Origin: Mytilus californianus
Taxonomy: Eukaryota > Mollusca > Bivalvia > Mytilida > Mytilidae
NCBI RefSeq assembly: GCF_021869535.1
Contig: NW_026262734.1
Coordinates: 112,421,588 to 112,485,587 of the forward strand
Direction of reading: 5' to 3'
Length of the DNA: 64,000 nucleotides
The notes beneath the pieces were generated by a model, which made no database searches, was not told where the DNA came from, and saw only the letters and a program-made list of their open reading frames with translations. Below, one piece after another: positions 10,672 to 20,699 of this stretch (position 1 is its first letter; every line of letters begins with the position of its first letter). Both the position numbers and the translations under genes were made by a program.

Positions 10672-11565
10672 ACGTTAAGGGACCGTGGCTTAGGCGATAA
10701 AGAGGCATAATGTTTTCCCTAAGCTCTGATCTGTTTCCCGTTAAGGGACCTTAGGCGATAAAGAGGCATAATGTTTTCCCTAAGCTCTGATCTGTTTCCC
10801 GTCTAGGGACCTTAGGCGATAAAGAGGCATAATGTTTTCCCTAAGCTCTGATCTGTTTCCCGTCAAGGGACCTTAGGCGATAAAGAGGCATAATGTTTTC
10901 CCTAAGCTCTGATCTGTTTCCCGTTAAGGGACCTTAGGCGATAAAGAGGCATAATGTTTTCCCTAAGCTCTGATCTGTTTCCCGTTAAGGGACCTTAGGC
11001 GATAAAGAGGCATAATGTTTTCCCTAAGCTCTGATCTGTTTCCCGTCAAGGGACCTTAGGCGATAAAGAGGCATAATGTTTTCCCTAAGCTCTGATCTGT
11101 TTCCCGTCAAGGGACCTTAGGCGATAAAGAGGCAAAATGTTTTCCCTAAGCTCTGATCTGTTTCCCGTTCAGGGACCTTAGGCGATAAAGAGGCATAATG
11201 TTTTCCCTAAGCTCTGATCTGTTTCCCGTCAAGGGACCTTAAGAATAAAGAGGCAAAAATGTTTTCCCTAAGCTCTGATCTGTTTCCCGTCAAGGGACCT
11301 TAGGCGATAAAGAGGCGCATTTTTCCCCTAAATTCTGATCTGTTTACCGTTAAGGGACATTAGGCGATAAAGAGGCATACTGTCTTCCCTAAGCTCTGAA
11401 TTGTTTCCCGTTAAGGGACTTTAAGAATAAAGAGGCAAAAATGTTTTCCCTAAGCTCTGATCTGTTTCCCGTTAAGGGACCTTAGGCGATAAAGAGGCAT
11501 AATGTTTTCCCTGCACGAGCTCTGATCTGTTTCCCGTTAAGGTACTTAAGGCGATAAAGAGACAT
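10672..11565. repeat. 61-bp minisatellite, about 14 copies
   Basis: The unit contains 'agggaccttaggcgataaag', 'aggcataatgttttccctaa' and 'gctctgatctgtttcccgt'. Spacing is 61 bp in the regular part. Edge units (10672, 11230-11560) are diverged or carry small insertions, the usual pattern for such arrays. Confidence 0.9.
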
Positions 11566-11835
11566 ATTGTTTGGCAGTCTATCAAGTCAAATTAATTCTT
11601 TTCATATAGAATTTCAAAACCAATCACAAATATTAAAAACAAACAGAGCCCCTTCAGTAAATTGATTGTTGTTTTGAGTAGTGAACGGTAGTTATTTTCC
11701 ATACATTTTCACCTATAATTTGTGTTAAACTCAACATATTTAATATTATTTGTATAGTTTTAAAAAAGAAAAAATTGATAAGAAAAGAAAAATCGGCAGA
11801 GGTGGGGTCTTAAATTCTTAATCGGCTTCTAGACA

Positions 11836-14800
11836 ATTTTTCTGTATTCTTTATTTGTTTGCCTCTAATGCTCTATTCTTTATATTTTATCACGCCATTA
11901 TTTTCTGTTCTTTTTTTTTGGCAAATTATTCTTTATTCTCAGGATTTGCATGATTTTTAAGAATAAAATCGTCCAAAAAGAAATTTCGCCAATAGATATA
12001 AGAAGATGTGGTATGAGTGCCAATGAAACAACTCTCCATCCAAGTCAAAATTTATAAAAGTAAACCATTATAGGTCAAAGTACGGTCTTCAACACGTAGC
12101 CTGGCATCCTGACCCAATCTAATACTTCGTCGATAGGTCTACTGTCAAGCAGTTGGCCAGGCTCCCATGCTATTCAACACGAAGCCTTGGCTCACACCGA
12201 ACAGCAAGCTATAAAGGGCCCCAAAAGTTACTAGTGTAATGCATGGTTAAAGATCGTTTGTTTGTCTCTAGATGTCTTTTGATTGTCATAGCCCCGGCGG
12301 GTTGTTGTCTCATGGTCAGTGTTGTTTGTGTCATAGCCCCGGCGGGTTGTTGTCTCATGGTCAGTGTTGTTTGTGTCATAGCCCCGGCGGGTTGTTGTCT
12401 CATGGTCAGTGTTGTTTGTGTCATAGCCCCGGCGGGTTGTTGTCTCATGGTCAGTGTTGTTTGTGTCATAGCCCCGGCGGGTTGTTGTCTCATGGTCAGT
12501 GTTGTTTGTATCATTTCCCGGGTTGTTGTCTCATTGTCAGTGGTGTTTGTATCATTTCCCGGGTTGTTGTCTCATGGTCAGTGCTGTTTGTGTAATAACC
12601 CCGGCGGGTTGTTGTCTCATGGTCAGTGCTGTTTGTATCATTTCCCGGGTTGTCTCATTGTCTGTGTTGTTTGTGTCACAGCCCCGGTGGGTTGTTGTCT
12701 CATGGTCAGTGTTGTTTGTGTCATAGCCCCGGTGGGTTGTTGTCTCATGATCAGTATCGTTTGTGTCATAGCCCAGGCGGGTTGTTGTCTCATGGTCAGT
12801 GAAGTTTGTATCATAGCCCGGCGGGTTGTTGTCTCATGGTCAGTGTTGTTTGTGTCATAGCCCTGGTGGGTTGTTGTCTAATGGTCAGTGTTGTTTGTAT
12901 CAGTTCCTTGGTTGTTGTCTCATGGTCAGTGTTGTTTGTATCATTGCCCCAGTGTGTTGTTGTCTCATGGTCAGTGTCGTTTGTGTCATAGCCCCGGCGG
13001 GTTGTTGTCTCATGGTCAGTGTCGTTTGTGTTATAGCCCCGGCGGGTTGTTGTCTCATGGTCAGTGTCGTTTGTGTCATAGCCCCGGTGGGTTTTTCTGT
13101 ATTCTTTATTTGTTTGCCTCTAATGCTCTATTCTTTATATTTTATCACGCCATTATTTTCTGTTCTCTTATTTTTTTGGCAAATTATTCTTTATTTCTCA
13201 GGATTTGCATGATTTTTAAGAATAAAATCGTCCAAAAAGAAATTTCGCCAATAGATATAAGAAGATGTGGTATGAGTGCCAATGAAACAACTCTCCATCC
13301 AAGTCAAAATTTATAAAAGTAAACCATTATAGGTCAAAGTACGGTCTTCAACACGTAGCCTGGCATCCTGACCCAATCTAATACTTCGTCGATAGGTCTA
13401 CTGTCAAGCAGTTGGCCAGGCTCCCATGCTATTCAACACGAAGCCTTGGCTCACACCGAACAGCAAGCTATAAAGGGCCCCAAAAGTTACTAGTGTAATG
13501 CATGGTTAAAGATCGTTTGTTTGTCTCTAGATGTCTTTTGATTGTCATAGCCCCGGCGGGTTGTTGTCTCATGGTCAGTGTTGTTTGTGTCATAGCCCCG
13601 GCGGGTTGTTGTCTCATGGTCAAGTGTTGTTTGTCTCTTAGCCCCGGCGGGTTGTTGTCTCATGGTCAGTGTTGTTTGTGTCATAGCCCCGGTGGGTTGT
13701 TGTCTCATGGTCAGTGTTGTTTGTGTCATAGCCCCGGCGGGTTGTTGTCTCATGGTCAGTGTTGTTTGTATCATTTCCCGGGTTGTTGTCTCATTGTCAG
13801 TGGTGTTTGTATCATTTCCCGGGTTGTTGTCTCATGGTCAGTGCTGTTTGTGTAATAACCCCGGCGGGTTGTTGTCTCATGGTCAGTGCTGTTTGTATCA
13901 TTTCCCGGGTTGTCTCATTGTCTGTGTTGTTTGTGTCATAGCCCCGGTGGGTTGTTGTCTCATGGTCAGTGTTGTTTGTGTCATAGCCCCGGCGGGTTGT
14001 TGTCTCATGGTCAGTGTTGTTTGTATCATTTCCCGGGTTGTTGTCTCATGGTCAGTGGTGTTTGTATCATTTCCCGGGTTGATGTCTCATGGTCAGTGCT
14101 GTTTGTGTAATAACCCCGGCGGGTTGTTGTCTCGTGGTCAGTGCTGTTTGTATCATTTCCCGGGTTGTCTCATTGTCTGTGTTGTTTGTGTCATAGCCCC
14201 GGTGGGTTGTTGTCTCATGGTCAGTGTTGTTTGTGTTATAGCCCCGGTGGGTTGTTGTCTCATGGTCAGTATCGTTTGTGTCATAGCCCAGGCGGGTTGT
14301 TGTCTCATGGTCAGTGAAGTTTGTATCATAGCCCGGCGGGTTGTTGTCTCATGGTCAGTGTTGTTTGTGTCATAGCCCTGGTGGGTTGTTGTCTAATGGT
14401 CAGTGTTGTTTGTATCAGTTCCTTGGTTGTTGTCTCATGGTCAGTGTTGTTTGTATCATTGCCCCAGTGTGTTGTTGTCTCATGGTCAGTGCCGTTTGTG
14501 TCATAGCCCCGGCGGGTTGTTGTCTCGTGGTCAGTGTCGTTTGTGTTATAGCCCCGGCGGGTTGTTGTCTCATGGTCAGTGTCGTTTGTGTCATAGCCCC
14601 GGTGGGTTTTTCTGTATTCTTTATTTGTTTGCCTCTAATGCTCTATTCTTTATATTTTATCACGCCATTATTTTCTGTTCTCTTTTTTTTTGGCAAATTA
14701 TTCTTTATTCTCAGGATTTGCATGATTTTTAAGAATAAAATAGTCCAAAAAGAAATTTCGCCAATAGATATAAGAAGATGTTGTATGAGTGCCAATGAAA

Positions 14801-16125
14801 CAACTCTCCATCCAAGTCAAAATTTATAAAAGTAAACCATTATAGGTCAAAGTACGGTCTTCAACACGTAGCCTGGCATCCTGACCCAATCTAATACTTC
14901 GTCGATAGGTCTACTGTCAAGCAGTTGGCCAGGCTCCCATGCTATTCAACACGAAGCCTTGGCTCACACCGAACAGCAAGCTATAAAGGGCCCCAAAAGT
15001 TACTAGTGTAATGCATGGTTAAAGATCGTTTGTTTGTCTCTAGATGTCTTTTGATTGTCATAGCCCCGGCGGGTTGTTGTCTCATGGTCAGTGTTGTTTG
15101 TGTCATAGCCCCGGCGGGTTGTTGTCTCATGGTCAAGTGTTGTTTGTGTCATAGCCCCGGCGGGTTGTTGTCTCATAGTCAGTGTTGTTTGTGTCATAGC
15201 CCCGGCGGGTTGTTGTCTCATGGTCAGTGTTGTTTGTGTCATAGCCCCGGCGGGTTGTTGTCTCATGGTCAGTGTTGTTTGTATCATTTCCCGGGTTGTT
15301 GTCTCATTGTCAGTGGTGTTTGTATCATTTCCCGGGTTGTTGTCTCATGGTCAGTGCTGTTTGTGTAATAACCCCGGCGGGTTGTTGTCTCATGGTCAGT
15401 GCTGTTTGTATCATTTCCCGGGTTGTCTCATTGTCTGTGTTGTTTGTGTCATAGCCCCGGTGGGTTGTTGTCTCATGGTCAGTGTTGTTTGTGTCATAGC
15501 CCAGGCGGGTTGTTGTCTCATGGTCAGTGAAGTTTGTATCATAGCCCGGCGGGTTGTTGTCTCATGGTCAGTGTTGTTTGTGTCATAGCCCTGGTGGGTT
15601 GTTGTCTAATGGTCAGTGTTGTTTGTATCAGTTCCTTGGTTGTTGTCTCATGGTCAGTGTTGTTTGTATCATTGCCCCAGTGTGTTGTTGTCTCATGGTC
15701 AGTGTCGTTTGTGTCATAGCCCCGGCGGGTTGTTGTCTCGTGGTCAGTGTCGTTTGTGTCATAGCCCCGGCGGGTTGTTGTCTCATGGTCAGTGTCGTTT
15801 GTGTCATAGCCCCGGTGGGTTATTGTCTCATGGTCAGTGTCGTTTGTGTCATAGCCCCGGCGGGTTGTTGTCTCATGGTCAGTGTTGTTTGCTTCATTTC
15901 CTGGGTTGTTGTCTCATTGTCAGTGTTGTTTGTATCATTTCCTGGGTTGTTGTCTCATGGTCAGTGTTGTTTGTATCATTTCCTGGGTTGTTGTCTCATT
16001 GTCAGTGTTATTTACTTCATTTCCTGGGTTGTTGTCTCATGGTCAGTGTTGTTTGTATCATTTCCTGGGTTGTTGTCTCATTGTCAGTGTTGTTTGTATC
16101 ATTGCCCAGGTTGTTGGCTCAGTGA
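11836..16125. repeat. Higher-order satellite of 45-bp units, three blocks
   Basis: The basic unit is 45 bp (gccccggcgggttgttgtct followed by catggtcagtgttgtttgtg and tcata), mixed with 41-bp variants having 'catttcccgggttgttgtct'. Three blocks follow a shared leader: a T-rich spacer (tctgtattctttatttgttt at 11840, 13097 and 14611), a Family A repeat fragment, then 'gatcgtttgtttgtctctag' at 12252, 13511 and 15024. Block periods are about 1.26 and 1.51 kb. The last block runs past 16100 with extra 'ttcctgggttgttgtctcat' units. Inside the intron of precursor 2. Confidence 0.9.
11985..12240. mobile_element. Family A dispersed repeat, amplified inside the satellite
   Basis: Contains 'agatgtggtatgagtgccaa', 'aactctccatccaagtcaaa', 'ccattataggtcaaagtacg' and 'agctataaagggccccaaaa'. 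Nearly identical copies recur at about 13242-13500 and 14757-15010 as part of the higher-order unit. A free copy is at 25192-25330. Confidence 0.75.
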
Positions 16126-16858
16126 CGTACACCTGGTCCACAACTTTTTCTATTAATATTTGTGTTAAAGTTGTCTCCGCTGGAATGATAACAGATTCCA
16201 TGATTTCTGAATAAGTCAACAAAGTGAAAATTTCTTACACATTTTTAAAAACTTTTGAGCATGTGAGTGGGATTATTAATGTAACTCCTCAATAATAACA
16301 CTTTTTATCAAATTTGGTGTGTCCGACAGACCGAAGCGCTTTGGTGATTCACCTACAACAGGAACGCTCAACTAAAAAAATTGAAACCCATTGGATTTAT
16401 TGTACGTGAGTACGTGAGGGGCTTTATGATCTGAATGGATCAAAAAGAAATGATAAAATTTAATTTAGGTCAACTTTGCCTGAAATAGTTGGAACCCTAG
16501 TTTCTTGGTAATCTTTAAATTGATCAAGAATGTTATCGATCGTCTCAGTACCGACGGACTGACTACAGAGCTGATGATACTCTCGGGGACTAACAGTTCG
16601 TCAGCAGCAGTAACGAACCAGTGCTAGAAAAATAAAAATAACATATTACAACTGAATTTGGCGCACCCGAAGCATTTTCCGAATTTACCTTTATCCGGAA
16701 CGATCTAACATAAAAAAGTGAAAGCCATGTATTTATAAATATCTGAATATGCGAGGCCGGAACTTTAGGATTAAAATGGACCTAAAAGAATCGCCAAATT
16801 CATCTAAATCAACATCATAATCTTAGTATCAAAAATTTTGTAACAAAACATCCGTTTT

Positions 16859-17302
16859 AGCAGAGACATGTATATATTATACCAGAGGTCCATTACTAGA
16901 CTTCTGATTATACTTTATGTCAAAATGCCAGATTTTGATTGGTTAATGCGAGGGAGATAATTTACTCTATCCCATGGCAATACTCTATTACCTTTCACCG
17001 AGATGCTTGATCAATTGTGCGCTTAATTCAATACCGATGGTTGTTATGTACAAGACGTCATAGTTTATTACTGATCATTGCTTTGAATTTTAAACTTAAT
17101 AGACAGTAATAACAGAACATCCAGTATAAAAGATTAAATAACATATAGCTGAGAGGGTGATATAGCAGATTGTTACCCCACGGAAAAGACATTGTCAACC
17201 TTGGCTTCTTTTCGGTTGACAATGTTGTCTCGGGGTAACAAATAATCTGCTCTATCACCCTCTCAGCTATCGTGTTATTTATATAAAATATGTCTCTGGT
17301 TA
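16859..17302. mobile_element. Inverted-repeat element with a long internal hairpin
   Basis: Ends 'tagcagagacatgtatatat' and 'aaaatatgtctctggttata' are inverted. Inside, 17139-17179 pairs with 17233-17278 (agctgagagggtgat...caccctctcagct) and 'gacattgtcaacc' with 'ggttgacaatgttgtc', giving a stem of over 50 bp. A minimal end-to-end version lies at 20045-20092. Confidence 0.7.
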
Positions 17303-17467
17303 TAGTGACTAAACTTGACACTTGTAAGCGTGTAACGAATGTTTGATTATTTTATATACTAGTATATGAAAAAAAAAAATGATTTTCGAATTTTAGGGGT
17401 AAAATATTGGCCTAATTTCATATAGTCTCCATTTGTTTATTAACGTAATATGTATTTACATTTACAG

Positions 17468-17525
17468 GGGGACTGGGGTTGGTACTTGGAAGTGCGATAC
17501 AGAGGCGAAGAGGCTAAAAGTACAG
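17468..17525 (+). CDS. Secreted Gly/His-rich precursor 2, exon 2 (C-terminus and stop)
   Basis: Acceptor TTTACAG at 17467, phase 1. Encodes GLGLVLGSAIQRRRG with stop TAA at 17515-17517, then UTR to a donor ACAG|GTATGT. Length, phase and pattern (Gly-rich hydrophobic helix, then basic end) match exon 2 of precursor 1, which is the main evidence for joining it across a 7.1 kb intron. Confidence 0.75.
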
Positions 17526-18500
17526 GTATGTTACAACTGTTATACGCATTTTATACACAGTTACTCAGTTAGCAGATTTAAACAAAAGTATCATGTTTTT
17601 TTTTATTTATTTCTTATTTCCTGTCTATTTGTATTACATTATTAATGTATTTAACGTTGGCATCAATATGTCCTTGTTTTCTAGCATGTGCAGTTTACTA
17701 TCCATACATTTGTTTAAACCTGATTTTATCTTAAATATGAACACTTGTTCAGGGGAAATGTCGCCGTTCACATGCATAATGTCGATAAAGAGCAATCGCA
17801 GGAAGTATGGTTACAATTCTGTAACATCTGAATTCAATGAAAGTTTCTTTTTGCCATCTTTTATGGGATGTGAAAGCATTAACCGAGGTCCGTTTTGTGT
17901 GAAGCGCATGATTGACACCTTTACTGGGACACAATAGATTATTCTATTCCCAGCTTTCACAAACCTATAAAAGTACAAAAAAAGATTGTTATTATAATAA
18001 CATTGTTATGCTTTCACAATGGATTTAGGATAATCAGGCTTTCTCTTTGCCTTTTTTTTAACGTTGTCACAGAGAGCACGTTCAGTCATAAAATTGTTTT
18101 TAATATTTTCAAACAAAACAATAATTTTGTAATGCCTCATAATTCTTGTTTACCAATCAAAACTACAGAATCGTCTGAGCAGCTATACAATGCAATTAAA
18201 GCCAAATGTCTAAAACGGAGGAAATTTCAGCTGCGACAGCGTTCATACTGTTAAAGTCAAAGATTCCAAACTGCACACTGCTAAGTATCTACGACTAGGT
18301 CGCCACAAAACATTCCCTGCAGTAGCAAAAAGTTGAACTGATTTATAGTTGGTACAAAATAGGTTAAAATGTTAAAGAGTTTCAGTTATAAGTGGAAATT
18401 TCGAAGATTTACAGAATTAAATGTATTGAAAATATGTCCTTACCTTAGAGTTAAAAAATTTGCTTTAACTTAAATTAAAATATTGTTTTTTGTTTTGCAG

Positions 18501-18580
18501 AAGAGGTTGTCCCAAGTCACTGTTTACACAACATCAAACAGCCATGATACATCACAGAAATAAAAACAATAGCTGTACAA
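18501..18580 (+). other. Last exon of precursor 2 (3' UTR)
   Basis: Acceptor TTTTGCAG at 18500 and AATAAA at 18559-18564. It parallels the 3' UTR exon of precursor 1. If joined directly to exon 1 it would add a short 15-residue tail and stop. Confidence 0.6.
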
Positions 18581-18977
18581 TACATTTTGTTTGTTTTTAT
18601 CATTTAGTAACAATGGATCCCAAATGAGCAACAAAAGAAATAAAGCCACTGAACGTTTCCAACACTAAGATTTCTATACAATAGTCTCTGCTCTTATTTT
18701 AACATTAAATATGCAATATTGGACAGTAGGAAAGCAGATAAAACATGTAAAACTTATTTATACAGGACCTGAGATCATATGTGTGTCAACATTTTTTTGC
18801 AAGAGATCAATGTTGACATTATTTCAAGAGCTATTCACAAAAATACCAGGTACTGAAATCAGTTACTCAAGTAAATCTAAGGTGAAGCATTGGCGTTTCT
18901 TCTGAGAAATATCGATTTCAATATGTATCAATTTTAATAGCTCTAGATAATAAATTGCTTCGTCGAGCGCAGCTGGA

Positions 18978-19998
18978 TACGACCGCAGAGGTCCAACCCT
19001 GAACAGTTGGGGCAAAAATGGACACAATATTCGCGCCTTGATACAGGTCTGAATTTGGATTGTAATTAAATATTTGACAGATAATAGGTTTCTGACACAG
19101 AATAACTGTAGTCAAAGAACTTAGAATTGGTTATATGATTTGAATTTATATTCAATTTTTTGCTTTTGTGCAATACACTATGCTGTTGCGAATTGACACC
19201 CCCCCCTTTTTTTTGCAAAATATTTAAGAAATTTTCTTTTTAATTTCTGAAATCTGAAATGAGAAAAAATTGTCCCCCCCTCACAATTTCTTTTTCACCC
19301 CCCCCCCCCCCTTTTTTCCCAAAAAAAAATTCTTTCCCTCAAGATATGGTCATAATCTCAATTCAAGTTTCCAATGGAGTTTGCAACCATAATAACCCAT
19401 TTAAATACATCATAAAAGTCTTAAAATAGAAAATGACATACATAATCATGGCTAAAATTAATATTCCTTAATCAGCATTTTTAAATTGTAACTTCTAAAA
19501 ATAAATTGAAAACTTATCACCTCAAGACAATACAACATTTCTTTATACATAATTTAAAAGCAGTGTAAGGGAGGCAATCCAAACATAACATTGTACTTTT
19601 TTTAATTGTCCATTAACCAGGAAACCCTTGTTTTCCCCCTTTTTTGCCCCTAATTCCTAAACGGTTTGAGCCATAACCCCCCCAAAGCCAATCCTAACCA
19701 TCCCTATATGGTATGGAAACTTGTGGAATAATTTCAGAGAGATCCATACACCGTTCCACAAGTTATTGTCTGGAAACTAGAAAAATGCTTATTTGGTCCC
19801 TTTTTGGCCCATAATTCCTCTAAACTGTTAGGATTATAACCCCTAAAATCAATTCCAACCTTCCTTTTGCGGTTATAAACCTTGTGTTTAAATTTCATAG
19901 ATTTCTATTCACATTTACTAAAGTTATTGTCTGGAAACCAAATATCTTCGGACAACGTGATACCAATATACGACCGCAAATTTTTTTGCGGTCGTATA
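18978..19998. mobile_element. Probable non-autonomous element with 'atacgaccgca' ends
   Basis: The left end 'atacgaccgcagaggtcc' and right end 'atttttttgcggtcgtat' are inverted. The right end is itself a hairpin (19968-19998, atacgaccgcaaa facing tttgcggtcgtat). Contains 'cattaaccaggaaaccc' and 'aattcctaaacggttt' blocks and C-rich tracts. Confidence 0.5.
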
Positions 19999-20044
19999 AA
20001 AAATAAAATTCAAATTTATGTTGCATAAAACTTGATACCATGAT

Positions 20045-20092
20045 TTATAGCAGAGACATATATACAATGTATCTATATGTCTCTGGTTATAG
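20045..20092. repeat. Short hairpin related to the ends of the 16859 element
   Basis: 'tttatagcagagacatatat' faces 'atatgtctctggttatagg'-type sequence across a 5-10 nt loop. The ends match those of the element at 16859-17302, so this is a solo-like or fully deleted copy. Confidence 0.55.
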
Positions 20093-20699
20093 GAGTTATT
20101 AACAGTGAGAATTATGTACTTTTAAAGTTTTTTCCAACTTCAACACCGACACATGTATTTAGACAAATACATCAATGCTAAAGACATTTATTTTAATAAA
20201 ATACCTCATTGAAGTACGTCTAGAACCAAAGAAAGTTGAGTTGCAACACACAATTTTGTTCAATTACTCCAAAATCCATGGTAGATTGTTGCCAATGAGT
20301 GCAGGAAGTCATGGATTCAATACACTACTGAGTCAAACCAGACTTGAAAGTTGATATTTGCTGCTTGTATATGTAACATGTAGCATTTTTTAAGAGTTAG
20401 AGCATAAAGTCATAATGTGCCTGGACAGGGTCAGAGGTCTTCCAGTGTAGAGTTACCTTGTGTGAACAAGCCTCATAATCTTGCCTGTCAAATCATACTC
20501 AGCAGTTCAAAGCAGGGTTCATATTCAAATCACATTAAAATGTTCTCGTCCAGACATGCAAGTTATATTTGCAACTGTGGGTTAAAACATTAATCCACTC
20601 CAAATGTGCCTGTCCCAAGGCTGGAAACATGCCAGTTGTCTTTTGTTTCATAACATGTCAATGTTCACATGGAATTGAAATCAGCTGTTTATTATTCTC
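20093..20699. other. Intergenic sequence between precursor 2 and RIM-BP
   Basis: Apart from the repeat remnant at 20280-20640, no gene or structured element is visible. The two neighbouring transcription units converge here. Confidence 0.4.
20280..20640. repeat. Dispersed repeat remnant between the two gene regions
   Basis: 'gagtcaaaccagacttgaaa' and 'tatttgctgctt' are shared with about 9710-9760 ('cctagtcaaacaagacttga', 'tatttgctgctcc'). Boundaries are not clear. Confidence 0.35.

Noticed and set aside
10672..11565. Possible CRISPR-like array
   Set aside because: The repeats are directly adjacent with no unique spacers, and the genome is animal. It is a minisatellite. The same applies to the arrays at 7370, 27835, 38422, 46290 and 61846.
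12243..16214. Long overlapping ORFs with Cys-rich 15-residue repeats on + (205, 237, 200 codons) and 15-residue repeats on - (101 codons)
   Set aside because: They follow from the 45-bp unit length being a multiple of three. Several frames and both strands are open at once, there is no signal or domain, and frames change with the 41-bp variants.
17593..18254. 114- and 83-codon + ORFs in the last intron of precursor 2
   Set aside because: No domain, and they are in AT-rich intron between two well supported splice sites.
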